DNA of 48,493 nt. It comes from an uncultured Selenomonadales bacterium. Lineage in GTDB: Bacteria; Bacillota; Negativicutes; Selenomonadales; Selenomonadaceae. The position numbers were made by a program, and so were the translations under genes. Position 1 is the first letter of the stretch. Each line of letters opens with the position of its first letter. Positions 34,371 to 43,702 of the stretch are shown piece after piece. Under the pieces are notes generated by a model. The model was not told where the DNA came from and searched no databases. It saw only the letters and a program-made list of their open reading frames with translations. Where the stretch lies: assembly GCA_946411735.1 (NCBI GenBank), contig CAMKFB010000011.1, forward strand, positions 1 through 48,493, written 5' to 3'.

Positions 34371-35345
34371 ATGAATAATCAACCGGTCGATATGAGCAAA
34401 CTCTGTCTGATGACGGGCAACGCCAACCCGAAATTGGCGCGGGACATCGCCGACTATATCGGCGTCGAGCTGTGCGATATGACGGTCGGGCGGTTTAACA
34501 ACGGCGAGTCGCAGGTGATGATTAACGAGAGCATCCGCGGCAAGGACATTTTCATCATCCAGCCCACGTCGCAGCCCGTCAACGATAATCTGATGGATTT
34601 GCTGATCATCGCCGACGCCTGCAAACGCGCCTCGGCGCATTCGATCACCTCCGTCGTTCCGTACTACGCTTATGCTCGACAGGATCGAAAGACGCGCGGG
34701 CGCGAGCCCATCTCCGCAAAACTCGTGGCGAATTTGATGGCGGCGGCGGGTATGACGCGCGTGATCACGGTCGACCTGCACGCCGGTCAAATCCAAGGTT
34801 TCTTCGACATTCCGGTTGATCATCTGGCGGCGGCTCCGGTGCTTGCCGATTACCTCAACGCTCAAAAATTCGACAACGCCGTCGTCGTCAGCCCCGACCT
34901 CGGAGGCGTCACGCGCGCGCGTCGCCTTGCCGATTACCTTCACACCTCGATCGCAATCATTGAAAAACGCCGTCCGCGCCCGGGCGAAGCCGAAGTGATG
35001 GGCATCATCGGCGACATCAACGGCAAGACGGCGATTATGATCGATGACATTGTCGACACGGCGGGCAGCCTGTGCAAAGGCGCGTTGGCGCTGAAGAATT
35101 TGGGCGCGGAGCGGGTATTAGCGGCGTGCACTCACGCGGTGCTGAGCGATCCTGCGGTCGAGCGCATCAACGATTCGGTCATCGAAAAGCTGATCATCAC
35201 CGACACGATCCCGCTGCCGCCCGAAAAAAATTCGCCGAAGATCGAAGTGCTGTCAATGGCACCGTCGATCGCCGACGTCATTCTCAACATTCAAGCGCAC
35301 CGCTCCGTCAGTCTGCTTTTCAAAGAGGTGCCCGTTCGTCACTGA
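34371..35345 (+). CDS. prs: Ribose-phosphate pyrophosphokinase
   Basis: 324 residues from the ATG at 34371; in-frame GTG at 34359 is an alternative nearer GGAG. Makes PRPP from ribose 5-phosphate and ATP. Seen: RFNNGE near the start, the ATP-binding flexible loop YYAYARQDRKTRGREPISAK, VDLHAGQIQGFFDIPVDHL, and the PRPP-binding DDIVDTAGSLCKGA. Full length. Follows glmU across a repeat-rich spacer. Its last seven bases overlap the 3' end of convergent alr. Confidence 0.96.
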   Translation: MNNQPVDMSKLCLMTGNANPKLARDIADYIGVELCDMTVGRFNNGESQVMINESIRGKDIFIIQPTSQPVNDNLMDLLIIADACKRASAHSITSVVPYYAYARQDRKTRGREPISAKLVANLMAAAGMTRVITVDLHAGQIQGFFDIPVDHLAAAPVLADYLNAQKFDNAVVVSPDLGGVTRARRLADYLHTSIAIIEKRRPRPGEAEVMGIIGDINGKTAIMIDDIVDTAGSLCKGALALKNLGAERVLAACTHAVLSDPAVERINDSVIEKLIITDTIPLPPEKNSPKIEVLSMAPSIADVILNIQAHRSVSLLFKEVPVRH

Positions 35346-36454
35346 AAATATTTTCTGGGTATGCGCGGCGCGACCAGGCAAGTGATCTCGTAATTGATCG
35401 TGTTGAGGTGGCGAGCGGCGTCGTCGATAGTGAGCGTCGGCGAGCCGAATAAAATGACTTCGTCGCCGACCTTGACGCCGTCGAGCTCCGTCACGTCGAT
35501 CATCACCTGATCCATGCACACGCGCCCCGCAATCGGCGCACGCCGCCCTCCGATCTCGACATAAAAACCTTTGTACGCTCTGATGTAGCCGTCCGCATAG
35601 CCGAGCGGCAAAGTCGCGATCACACTGTCGCGCTCCGCAACGAACTCTCGACCGTAACCGATCGACGTTCCGCGCGGAATTTTTTTTAGGAACGCGATCC
35701 GCGCCTTCAAAGTCATTGCCGAGCGCAACTCGATCGTGTGCTCAACCTCGTCGGAGGGATATAAGCCGTAGGTGATGATGCCCGAGCGCACCATGTCGAA
35801 ATGCGCCTCGGGGATTTCGAGTATCGCCGCCGACTCCGCGATGTGCTTGATAGCAATCGAGATGCCGCGCGCCTCGATCGCTCCAATTGCTTTCGAAAAC
35901 AGCTCGATCTGCTGTCGAGCGAAGGTCTTGTCGACGGAGTCCGCCGCCGCGAAATGCGAAAACACTCCCTCGAGCTCCACGTTCGGCAGTCGGGCGATTG
36001 ACTCCGCCAACGTTGCCGCGTCTTCGATCGACGCTCCGATTCGCCCCATGCCCGTTTCGAGCTTCAAATGAACTTTCGCGATCCGATTCCGTCTGACGGC
36101 GGCGTCGGATATTTTTTGCGCCGACTCGAGATCGGCGACCGTCATTGTGATGTCCTCGATGAGCGCCGCCTCGATCGCGCTCGACGGGATCAGCCCGAGG
36201 ATTAGGATCGGCACAGTAAATCCTTCCGCGCGGAGCTCGAGTCCCTCATCGACCGTCGCCACCGCCAACATATCCGCGCCCTCCTCGAGCGCGCATCGAC
36301 TGACCGCCGCCGCCCCATGTCCGTAGGCGTTCGCCTTGACCACCGCGCACAGTTTCACCGAGCGCGCGATGCGTTGTCGGATCGAGCGAAGGTTGTGTTT
36401 GATTGCTGACAGGTCGACCTCCGCCCACGCGTCCCGATTCAACAGGTTGATCAT
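35339..36454 (-). CDS. alr: Alanine racemase
   Basis: 371 residues from the ATG at 36454. A PLP enzyme that makes D-alanine for peptidoglycan. Seen: the PLP lysine in VVKANAYGHG (Lys40), HLKLETGMGRIG, VFSHFAAAD, the substrate-binding RSGIITYGLYPS, GYGREFVAERDSVIATLPLGYADGY, and CMDQVMIDVT near the C-terminus. Full length. It starts two bases after the CofE-like gene's stop and is cotranscribed with it. Confidence 0.96.
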   Translation of the reverse strand: MINLLNRDAWAEVDLSAIKHNLRSIRQRIARSVKLCAVVKANAYGHGAAAVSRCALEEGADMLAVATVDEGLELRAEGFTVPILILGLIPSSAIEAALIEDITMTVADLESAQKISDAAVRRNRIAKVHLKLETGMGRIGASIEDAATLAESIARLPNVELEGVFSHFAAADSVDKTFARQQIELFSKAIGAIEARGISIAIKHIAESAAILEIPEAHFDMVRSGIITYGLYPSDEVEHTIELRSAMTLKARIAFLKKIPRGTSIGYGREFVAERDSVIATLPLGYADGYIRAYKGFYVEIGGRRAPIAGRVCMDQVMIDVTELDGVKVGDEVILFGSPTLTIDDAARHLNTINYEITCLVAPRIPRKYFQ

Positions 36455-36456
36455 CG

Positions 36457-37116
36457 TCAAGCCCCCTTCGATTCCTGATACTGACGGAAATTCTTGATGA
36501 TGCAAATCGGCGTCTTTTGAGAGGCGTTGCCGAAGGGATTGTCGAGCAGCAGATCGGAGGCGAGCTGAGCGTTCATGCCCGGCGTCGCCGCCACGATCCT
36601 CGACCGCTTGAGATCGTTGACGTCGGCAATCATCGCGCCGAAGCATTTCATTCGATCCTTGAGCGCGGCGACTACCTCATCGGGCTTATCGGGACCGTAG
36701 ACCACGCACTTATCGAACGGCGGCATCGTGCCGGTGCAATCGTCGATCAGCGCCGCCTGTCGACCGCCGTATTTATAAAAGAGTCCGCGCACGCCGATCA
36801 GCTTTCCGAGGAAGCCGAGGAATAAGGCGCCCGCCACGCGCCATTTGCCTTCGACGCGCATCAGTGCCTGCATGCCGTGAGGAGTGGCAAGAGAGCCGTA
36901 ATCGGGAATGAAGCGGCAGCAAAGTTTTGCAAGCTCGGTAATCTCCATCTCGTCGGGGCGAATGATCATGCCTTGCGTGATCGCCACGACGCTCTCGGCG
37001 ACGGTGATGACGTCGTCGGCGCCGATTTTATTTCGAGTGTAGCGTTCGATGATGTCGACGATGTCGTCCTTGGGCGTCAAGATGCGCGTCGGCACCGTTA
37101 CGAGTTCTACTGACAA
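36457..37116 (-). CDS. CofE-like coenzyme F420-0 glutamate ligase-domain protein
   Basis: 219 residues from the TTG at 37116, six bases after GGAGGAG. The sequence shows the F420 ligase fold start [34 protein letters not shown], and [16 protein letters not shown], with [17 protein letters not shown] in the middle. Family members in F420 makers add glutamate to F420-0. Negativicutes are not known F420 producers, and no other F420 gene is visible, so a different amide ligase role (perhaps on a peptidoglycan- or alanine-linked substrate, given coupling to alr) is possible. Treat the name as a domain label. Confidence 0.72.
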   Translation of the reverse strand: MSVELVTVPTRILTPKDDIVDIIERYTRNKIGADDVITVAESVVAITQGMIIRPDEMEITELAKLCCRFIPDYGSLATPHGMQALMRVEGKWRVAGALFLGFLGKLIGVRGLFYKYGGRQAALIDDCTGTMPPFDKCVVYGPDKPDEVVAALKDRMKCFGAMIADVNDLKRSRIVAATPGMNAQLASDLLLDNPFGNASQKTPICIIKNFRQYQESKGA

Positions 37117-37174
37117 TATTATCTCCTCCAAAATTTTTTATAAGGGCGCCTCCATATAAGCTCCGCAGGATACA

Positions 37175-37190
37175 GGGCGGGTGGGTGGGG
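37175..37190 (+). other. G-quadruplex motif, one-base loops
   Basis: GGGCGGGTGGGTGGGG, four G runs separated by single bases, two bases beyond the end of the PagL-like gene. The G-rich strand is opposite to that gene's mRNA. Confidence 0.75.
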
Positions 37191-37191
37191 C

Positions 37192-37758
37192 TTAGAATTT
37201 TTGTTGGAAGTTGACGGTGAAGCCGAGGCTGTTGTAGCCCGGGTTGTGCGACTTGCGCGTGCCGTTGGAGAAATGGCTGACCGAGTAGCCGATGCTCACC
37301 GAGCCGGTGTCGTCGTATTGCCACAGCAGACGCGGACCCACGCGCCACATAAATCCGTAGGCGCGACCGTTGGCGGGATGCGCGTGATTGCACGCCAACA
37401 GACTGCCGGTGAAATCGCCCGTCGCGTAGAGCTTGCCGCTGATCGGTTGCGTCCAACGGAGCATGAACGCCGGTCCGAGCCCGACCGCGCCGCTCTCGAA
37501 CCAATCATCGTTGTTGTGGGTGCGGATATAGCCGGTCGCGCGCATAAACGTCAAGCCGCGATACACCGACAGCGCCCGATGGTCGTGGATCTTCTGAAAC
37601 ACATGCACATTGTAGTTATTGACCTTGCGCTTGTCGAACATATGCCCGTTGAAGCGCTCGAACTGCACCTCGAAAGTTTTTTTCGGTTCGGGATCATCGG
37701 CGCTCGCCTCTGACAAATTCAGCAGCAGGCAGGCGATCAACAAAAAAATATTCTTCAT
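37192..37758 (-). CDS. PagL-like acyloxyacyl hydrolase/lipid A deacylase
   Basis: 188 residues from the ATG at 37758, after AAGGAG. Signal peptide (about 1-20), then beta-barrel-like strands with aromatic ends (YTHNND-like, GYSVSHFSNGTRKSHNPGYNSLGFTVNFQQKF at the C-terminus in shortened form). The HFSNG segment matches the His-x-Ser-Asn motif of PagL, an outer-membrane enzyme that removes the 3-O acyl chain of lipid A. In P. aeruginosa PagL, to my recollection, a Glu 12 residues after the Ser completes the triad; here the aligned residue is Asn in NPGYN. Coupled by ATGA to the YrbL-like gene. Supports a Gram-negative envelope. Confidence 0.78.
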   Translation of the reverse strand: MKNIFLLIACLLLNLSEASADDPEPKKTFEVQFERFNGHMFDKRKVNNYNVHVFQKIHDHRALSVYRGLTFMRATGYIRTHNNDDWFESGAVGLGPAFMLRWTQPISGKLYATGDFTGSLLACNHAHPANGRAYGFMWRVGPRLLWQYDDTGSVSIGYSVSHFSNGTRKSHNPGYNSLGFTVNFQQKF

Positions 37759-38372
37759 GCCCTCAACTCCTTATAGAAGGTTTCGTCGACGATCGACGGA
37801 TAATTTTTCGACAGCCACTCCGCCAGCTTATTCCACACCCGCCGCGCCTTTCTTCGAGCAATCAGCTCCGACCAGTACACCAACGGGATCAGCACCGGCG
37901 TGCCGATGTTGTCGACGATGCGCATTTGAGACGCCGTCGGTGACAGTCGCTGCACCATGAAATTCGTGATGTCGGTGTCGACGATCGCGATCGCCTCATC
38001 GAGAAAATCTCGTCGGAAATTCATCAACAGCGCGCGGCTCTGCTCGATCTCCTCCGCCGTTGTCGCCGCCGACAGATAATCCTTCAGGTCGAGCGACGCC
38101 CGCCCGTCGAAGTCGATCACGCGCTCGAAAACCAACGCCGGACCTTTATCGGTGTCGACCGTGCCGTAGAATTTCGTGACGAGTTTTGAGCGCGACAACT
38201 TATCGGCGCACATTCGACGGTAGCGCAACTCCTTTTTAACGTCGCCGTCATTGGGATCGAACGCGATCTTGACGCACTTCGACGGGTCATCGGGGTGAAT
38301 GTACGCCGCCTGATGCCCGCCCGCTCCAAGCAGCAGCTCCTCGCGCAACACTAAAATTTTTTCCTCAGCCAA
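37755..38372 (-). CDS. YrbL-family kinase-like protein
   Basis: 205 residues from the TTG at 38372, preceded by AAAGGA. A small protein-kinase-like fold: AAYIHPDDPSKCVKIAF with the presumed ATP-binding lysine, GPALVFERVIDFDG, and the catalytic-loop-like IAIVDTDITNFMVQ with D and N residues, then RIVDNIGTP in place of DFG. Matches the PhoP-regulatory-network YrbL family, whose function is not settled; it may phosphorylate an envelope precursor. The start lies 22 bp inside the PIG-L gene. The stop overlaps the PagL-like start by ATGA. Confidence 0.75.
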   Translation of the reverse strand: MAEEKILVLREELLLGAGGHQAAYIHPDDPSKCVKIAFDPNDGDVKKELRYRRMCADKLSRSKLVTKFYGTVDTDKGPALVFERVIDFDGRASLDLKDYLSAATTAEEIEQSRALLMNFRRDFLDEAIAIVDTDITNFMVQRLSPTASQMRIVDNIGTPVLIPLVYWSELIARRKARRVWNKLAEWLSKNYPSIVDETFYKELRA

Positions 38373-39907
38373 TGAATGTAAATCCTTTCAAACAGTTGTC
38401 TCAATCGCAGTTTCAAAAAATAAAGAGGGCTGCATCGACGGATTGTGATCGCATCGAAAACATTTTCGTCGCCCGAGGCGCGGACGGTGATCACGTCGCT
38501 CAATAATCTTATTGCAATCCGATCGCCTTCCCGAGTCTCGAGCAAACCGCCCTCGACCGAAAAATTTACCCGACCGTCGAAATGATATCGGTATAGCCCG
38601 AGTTCGATCCGATCGAGCGATCGATCAACGGCATAATCATAAATGAACTCGTCGCCGCAGAGGATTTTGATGAAGGGCGGGAGCGCCGAGGGCGGCGACT
38701 TCGACGGAAAAATTTCGATCTCACTGATGCCGCCTTCGACAATCCGATCGAGGATCGAGAACTCCGCGCGGAGGATCGAAAGCGGTCGCGGCAAGTCGAT
38801 CACCGTCGGACGCCCGCCGCGCTCGACTCTGCACTCGAGCACCATAATATTATCGAGCGAAACACGAAGTTTGTCAATCAATCCGTCGAGTACGCCGTAA
38901 ATTTTTATGCGTTCGACCGTCCGCCGCTGCGCCCACTCGAATGTCAAGCGGCGCTCGTGATCGTCAACAGTCGGCACCCAATAATAATTCGCAAAGGTCG
39001 GCGGGCTCGCGTTGATGTCCTCAACGTCGAGGAATTGGAAGTCGCAAGCCTTTGACGGATCGCCGCTCGTCGCTCGAACCTCGGCGTCGAATGTGATCGA
39101 GTCGGTTCGACGCTCGAAAAAAACTTCGTCGGCGTTGATGATCGCAAGGGCGTTGCGTTGAATGCGTTGCGAACGATGAGCAAAGACCGCACGGGCGATC
39201 GGATTGTTCGACAGGAGCGGTCGACGACAATCCTCCGGCGCGGGCAAGCGAATCCGTTCATTCCAAATGTAATTGAAGTTGTCGATGAGATCAAAATCAT
39301 AAGCCTCGAGCCCGCTCCTCGGACGCGGCGTCGACAGTAAATTTTTCGAGTGCAAATCTTGAGGCGCGGTAAACGCCGTCGCATACGCCAACTTTTTATA
39401 TATTGTCGGGCGATAATCCGTTCGACGGAGGAGCGAAGACATCACGCAATCGAAGGCAAGCGCCAACGCCCGATGGTCGGCGTGGAAATCGAGATCGACA
39501 CAAAAAACAATCTCCGCGCGGAGCTCGATGATCAGCGATTCGAGATCGGCAAAAAAATTTTTTCGAGTGTAAGTCGATCTATGCCACGGCGAAAAATTTT
39601 TCGGCGCATAGGTTTCGATGCGACCGGCGGGCGATTGAGCGGGCTCATCGGCGTAAAAAACGTGCGGCTTGCCGGTGCCGTTGAAGGTGTCGCCGTAGCC
39701 GAGCCAAATGATGTGATCGCGCTCGACGCCGAGGATCGACAGCGATTCTATCGCTTCCTCCGCGCGGAGCTCCGCCGCTCGATCGAAGTCGCCGCAGGTC
39801 GAATACGCGACGAAAACTTCCACGCCTGCTCGGACGAGGGAAATGATCGTCAAGCCCGCGACGTTGATCTCGTCGTCGGGATGCGGCGCCAAAATCAGTG
39901 CTCTCAT
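38351..39907 (-). CDS. PIG-L family deacetylase with C-terminal beta domain
   Basis: 518 residues from the ATG at 39907, preceded by GGGAGGCG. PIG-L/LmbE zinc deacetylases remove acetyl groups from GlcNAc-like sugars. Seen: the zinc motif APHPDDEINVAG at the start, and later FHADHRALALAF with the third ligand. About residues 1-200 form this domain. The remaining 300 residues, including ANYYWVPTVDDHERRLTF, are likely beta-sandwich domains for binding or positioning substrate. The gene leads the minus-strand envelope operon with YrbL-like and PagL-like genes. Confidence 0.82.
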   Translation of the reverse strand: MRALILAPHPDDEINVAGLTIISLVRAGVEVFVAYSTCGDFDRAAELRAEEAIESLSILGVERDHIIWLGYGDTFNGTGKPHVFYADEPAQSPAGRIETYAPKNFSPWHRSTYTRKNFFADLESLIIELRAEIVFCVDLDFHADHRALALAFDCVMSSLLRRTDYRPTIYKKLAYATAFTAPQDLHSKNLLSTPRPRSGLEAYDFDLIDNFNYIWNERIRLPAPEDCRRPLLSNNPIARAVFAHRSQRIQRNALAIINADEVFFERRTDSITFDAEVRATSGDPSKACDFQFLDVEDINASPPTFANYYWVPTVDDHERRLTFEWAQRRTVERIKIYGVLDGLIDKLRVSLDNIMVLECRVERGGRPTVIDLPRPLSILRAEFSILDRIVEGGISEIEIFPSKSPPSALPPFIKILCGDEFIYDYAVDRSLDRIELGLYRYHFDGRVNFSVEGGLLETREGDRIAIRLLSDVITVRASGDENVFDAITIRRCSPLYFLKLRLRQLFERIYIHWLRKKF

Positions 39908-39956
39908 CGCTCGCGCCTCCCTTAGAGTAAACCGCAATTCATTGACGCAAAAAACA

Positions 39957-39985
39957 TTGACAGATCATTGCACGGGTTATAATAT
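39957..39985 (+). promoter_or_regulatory. Promoter of the TRAP transporter operon
   Basis: TTGACA at 39957-39962, with TATAAT at 39978-39983 (15-base spacer) or the overlapping TAATAT at 39980-39985 (17-base spacer). Confidence 0.7.
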
Positions 39986-40046
39986 TTCAAACGACAGTAA
40001 TGCTCCGCTCGATAGAGGTCGGGGTCGACGAAAAGGGGTGAGTGTT

Positions 40047-41078
40047 TTGAAGGCAACGGTTAAACGATTTCTGCTTCTGATGACGCTGATTTGTTTCAAC
40101 CTTGTGTTGAGCGGCTGCGGCGAGGATCAGCAGCAAGGCGAACGCAAAGAGGGCGAATATCAACGCGTCAAGCTCGTGATGACGGTTAACGGCACCAACA
40201 TCGCCACTGATACCAAGGTCGCCAACAAATTCGCGGAGCTTATCGCCGAGGAGACCAACGGCAACATCATCGTCGACGTATTTCCGAACGATCAGCTTGC
40301 GGGCGGCAACGCCTCCAAGGGCATCGAGATGATCGCCGACGGCGCGGTCGACTTGGCGGCGTATGCGGCGGGCGTGATGGCGGTGCTCGACGAGCATCTG
40401 TTGATTGGCTCGGTGCCGTGGACGTTTAACAACTATCAGGATGCGCGGCGCATCATCGACACGACCGGCGGCAAGTACTACGAAAAAATTCTTGCCACGC
40501 AGGGCATCACCTATCTGGCGTCGGCGCATAACGGCTTCCGTCAAGTTACCAACGGCAAGCACGCGGTTCGCACGCCGGAGGATGTCGCCGGGCTCAAGAT
40601 TCGCGTCCCGGGCGGCGAGGTCTACTTCAAATTCTGGCACGCCTTCAACGCCGACCCCGTGGCCATGAGTTGGAGCGAGGCGTTCACCGCAATCCAGCAG
40701 GGCACCATCGACGGTCAAGAGAACGGATTCAGCGTCACCAATTCCGCCAAGGTCAACGAGATTCAACAGTACATGACGGTTTGGAATTATACTTACGAGA
40801 ATTATTTGTTCGTCGCCAACACCGAGATTTTCAACAGTCTCGAGCCGCAAACGCAGGAATTGATCCGCGCGAAGGCGAAAGAGGCTTGCGAGTGGGGGCG
40901 CGATTTGGTTGAGAACGACGAGGAGTCGATCAAAGAGAAATTCATCAAGGGCGGCATGGAAGTCACCGTGCTCACTCCCGAACAGCTTAAACCATTTCAG
41001 GCTAAAGTGCAAGGCGTTCGTCGCGAGCTGATGGACAAGTACGGTCCGGAGGCGTGCGAGGCGTTCCAAATGCAGTGA
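40047..41078 (+). CDS. dctP: TRAP transporter solute-binding lipoprotein (DctP)
   Basis: 343 residues from the TTG at 40047, eight to nine bases after AAAAGGGG. N-terminal lipobox LSGC with Cys24 for lipid attachment, so it is a membrane-tethered binding protein. The mature part matches DctP: KFAELIAEETNGNIIVDVFPNDQ-like start, EMIADGAVDLAAYA, and GLKIRVPGGEVYF with the arginine that pairs with a carboxylate ligand. It delivers a dicarboxylate or sugar acid to the DctQ/DctM membrane parts that follow. Confidence 0.93.
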   Translation: MKATVKRFLLLMTLICFNLVLSGCGEDQQQGERKEGEYQRVKLVMTVNGTNIATDTKVANKFAELIAEETNGNIIVDVFPNDQLAGGNASKGIEMIADGAVDLAAYAAGVMAVLDEHLLIGSVPWTFNNYQDARRIIDTTGGKYYEKILATQGITYLASAHNGFRQVTNGKHAVRTPEDVAGLKIRVPGGEVYFKFWHAFNADPVAMSWSEAFTAIQQGTIDGQENGFSVTNSAKVNEIQQYMTVWNYTYENYLFVANTEIFNSLEPQTQELIRAKAKEACEWGRDLVENDEESIKEKFIKGGMEVTVLTPEQLKPFQAKVQGVRRELMDKYGPEACEAFQMQ

Positions 41079-41093
41079 GGGGGCGGCGCGATT

Positions 41094-41567
41094 ATGAGAG
41101 AAACATTAGGCAAAATCGAAGACATCATCTGTGCGATCGCGCTGGCGTTCATGACGGTCTTGACGTTCGCAAACGTCGTGGCGCGCTACGTGTTCAGCGC
41201 GTCGTTCTCGTTTTCGGAGGAGATCACGACGTACCTGTTCGTGCTGCTGAGTCTGATCGGCTCGGCGTCGGCGGCTCGACGGAAGGCGCATTTGGGATTC
41301 ACCGCGCTGGTCGATCTGTTCTCGGCGGGCGTCAAGCGGGCGATTGCGATAATGAGCTACACGATGGCGTTTCTGTTCTCGTCGGCGCTGTTCTATTACG
41401 GGCTCAACATGGTCTCGAGCCAGATGCGGCGCGGGCAGGTGACGGCGGGCATGCAGTGGCCGGAGTGGATATTCGGCGCGTTCGTCCCGCTCGGCGCGTT
41501 TTTCATTGCGATCGAATTTCTGTTCTTGTTGCTTGACACCGTGGCAGGGAAGGAGGATGCCAAATGA
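41094..41567 (+). CDS. dctQ: TRAP transporter small membrane subunit (DctQ)
   Basis: 157 residues from the ATG at 41094. Four predicted membrane spans, with RYVFSASFSFSEEITTYLFVL typical of DctQ across spans 1-2 (the segment is shown in shortened form: RYVFSASFSFSEE). Together with DctM it forms a sodium-driven transporter using the DctP binding protein. Its last four bases overlap the dctM start. Confidence 0.92.
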   Translation: MRETLGKIEDIICAIALAFMTVLTFANVVARYVFSASFSFSEEITTYLFVLLSLIGSASAARRKAHLGFTALVDLFSAGVKRAIAIMSYTMAFLFSSALFYYGLNMVSSQMRRGQVTAGMQWPEWIFGAFVPLGAFFIAIEFLFLLLDTVAGKEDAK

Positions 41568-42847
41568 TAGGACCGGCAATTTTTCTGAGCTTCGCGGTGT
41601 TTCTTCTTTTGGGGACGCCGATAGCGATCTGCCTTGGCGTGTCGAGCGTATTCGGGATGTTGATCGACGGCGCGGGCAAACCGATCGAGGCGATTATGAC
41701 GACGCTGCCGCGTATCTTTTCGTCGGCGACGAGTAAATTCGTGCTGTTGGCGGTGCCGTTCTTCATCTTGGGCGGCAACGTCATGGAGAAGGCGGGCATT
41801 TCCGAGCGGCTGATCAACTTCGCGCAATCGTGCGTGGGGCATCTGCGCGGCGGCTTGATCGTCGTGATGGTGTCTGTGGCGTGCTTCTTTGCGGCGATCT
41901 CCGGCTCGGGTCCGGCGACGGTGGCGGCGCTCGGAATGATTTTGATCCCCGCGATGGTCAACGTGGGTTATCCTCCGGCGTTTGCGGCGGCGCTGATGGC
42001 GGCGGCAGGCGCGACGGGCATCGTCATACCTCCGTCGATCACATTCGTCGTCTACGGTTCGGTCGCCGACACATCGATCGGCAAATTGTTCTTGAGCGGC
42101 ATCGTGCCGGGCGTGATGATCGGCTTGGCGCTGATTATCGTGTCGATGTGGACGACCCGCAACATGCAAATCGAGCTGCTCCCGAAAGCATCGCCCGCCG
42201 AGCGTTGGGCGTCGTTTAAGGAAGCGTTTTGGGGCTTGCTGATGCCGGGCATCATCCTCGGCGGCATTTACGGCGGCGTGTTCACTCCGACGGAGGCGGC
42301 GGCGGCTTCGGCTGTCTACGGTCTGTTCGTCGGCTTTTTCATCTACAAAACGCTCAAGCTCAAGGACCTCTACGAGATTTTTGTCAACTCGACGACCACG
42401 ACGGCGGTGGTCATGTTCATCACGGCGACGGCATCATTATTCGCCTACATTCTCACGCGCGCGCGACTCGACCTTGCGATCAGTCAAGGGCTGACGGAGA
42501 TCACCGGCGGCAATTACATCATGTTCCTGTTGATCGCCAACGTGATCTTCCTGATCGCGGGCTGTTTCATGGACGCGACGTCGGCGGTTCTGATCTTCAC
42601 GCCGTTATTCCTGCCGGTGGCGCTGTCGCTCGGCATCGATCCGATCCACTTCGGCGCGGTGATGGTGCTCAACCTCTCGATCGGCTTGGTGACGCCGCCG
42701 GTCGGCATCAACTTATTCGTCGGGTGCGGCATCGCCAACATCTCATTGAAAGACATCTCGATCGCGGTCATACCGCTCATCATCGCCTGCCTGATCGTGC
42801 TGCTGTTGGTGACGTACATTCCGCAGCTCCCGCTGCTTTTAGTATAG
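41564..42847 (+). CDS. dctM: TRAP transporter large membrane subunit (DctM)
   Basis: 427 residues from the ATG at 41564, which overlaps the dctQ stop (ATGA). About a dozen membrane spans. Seen: FVLLAVPFFILGGNVME, AAISGSGPATVAALG, GYPPAFAAALMAAAGATGIV, IPPSITFV and, near the end, NLSIGLVTPPVGINLFVGC, all DctM hallmarks. It is the transport channel of the system. Confidence 0.95.
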   Translation: MIGPAIFLSFAVFLLLGTPIAICLGVSSVFGMLIDGAGKPIEAIMTTLPRIFSSATSKFVLLAVPFFILGGNVMEKAGISERLINFAQSCVGHLRGGLIVVMVSVACFFAAISGSGPATVAALGMILIPAMVNVGYPPAFAAALMAAAGATGIVIPPSITFVVYGSVADTSIGKLFLSGIVPGVMIGLALIIVSMWTTRNMQIELLPKASPAERWASFKEAFWGLLMPGIILGGIYGGVFTPTEAAAASAVYGLFVGFFIYKTLKLKDLYEIFVNSTTTTAVVMFITATASLFAYILTRARLDLAISQGLTEITGGNYIMFLLIANVIFLIAGCFMDATSAVLIFTPLFLPVALSLGIDPIHFGAVMVLNLSIGLVTPPVGINLFVGCGIANISLKDISIAVIPLIIACLIVLLLVTYIPQLPLLLV

Positions 42848-42865
42848 TTTGGAGGGGTGTAAATC

Positions 42866-43699
42866 ATGAAGAAAAAAACTGTCGAAGAACTCAAGGAGAT
42901 CGCGAAGGAGCTCCGCAAAATCGTCGTGACGATGGTCTACGAGGCGCAATCGGGGCATCCGGGCGGGTCGCTGAGCGCGGCGGATTTCGTAACGGCGTGC
43001 TACTTCCGCGAGATGAACGTCGATCCGGCGAATCCCAAGTGGGAGGATCGCGATCGGTTCGTGCTGTCGAAAGGACACGTCTGTCCGATTCAATACGCGG
43101 CACTCGGCAAGCGCGGTTTCTTCCCCGAGGAGGTGCTTCACACTCTCCGTCAAGAGGGTTCGCCGCTCCAAGGTCATCCGAACATGAAATGCCCGGGCAT
43201 CGACATTCCGACGGGCTCGCTCGGTCAAGGCTTTGCGTGCGCGGTAGGCATGGCGATCGGCGCGAAGATGGATAAAAAAGCATACAGGGTGTTCGCGGTG
43301 CTCGGCGACGGCGAATGTCAAGAGGGCGAAATTTGGGAAGCGGCGCAGACTGCCAACAAGTATCAGCTTGACAATCTGGTTGTTTTTGTCGACGACAACA
43401 ATCTGCAGATCGACGGCACGACCGATGAGGTTATGCCCAATCTCGACCTCGGAGAGAAATTCAAGGCGTTCGGTTTCGAGGTGTACAACATCGACGGCAA
43501 CGATATGGGGCAGATCATTCGCGCGCTCGATACGATTCGCATGCACTGTCACGATCGCAAGCCGAAGGTGATCATCGGTCAAACGACCAAGGGCAAGGGC
43601 GTCTCGTTCATGGAGAATGTCGGCAGCTGGCACGGTGTGGCGCCGAACAAAGAGCAATACGAGCAGGCGATGAAGGATCTCGACGAGGGGATTGACTGA
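42866..43699 (+). CDS. Transketolase, N-terminal (TPP-binding) subunit
   Basis: 277 residues from the ATG at 42866, after GGAGGGG. The N-terminal half of a split transketolase, with the motifs SGHPGGSLSAADF, LSKGHVCPIQYAAL, TGSLGQGF, and the TPP/magnesium motif GDGECQEGEIWEAA. Its partner, the C-terminal half, is at 45193. The two surround a UxaA-family pair. A catabolic role on a sugar or sugar-derivative intermediate is likely. Confidence 0.92.
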   Translation: MKKKTVEELKEIAKELRKIVVTMVYEAQSGHPGGSLSAADFVTACYFREMNVDPANPKWEDRDRFVLSKGHVCPIQYAALGKRGFFPEEVLHTLRQEGSPLQGHPNMKCPGIDIPTGSLGQGFACAVGMAIGAKMDKKAYRVFAVLGDGECQEGEIWEAAQTANKYQLDNLVVFVDDNNLQIDGTTDEVMPNLDLGEKFKAFGFEVYNIDGNDMGQIIRALDTIRMHCHDRKPKVIIGQTTKGKGVSFMENVGSWHGVAPNKEQYEQAMKDLDEGID

Positions 43700-43702
43700 G
43701 CC

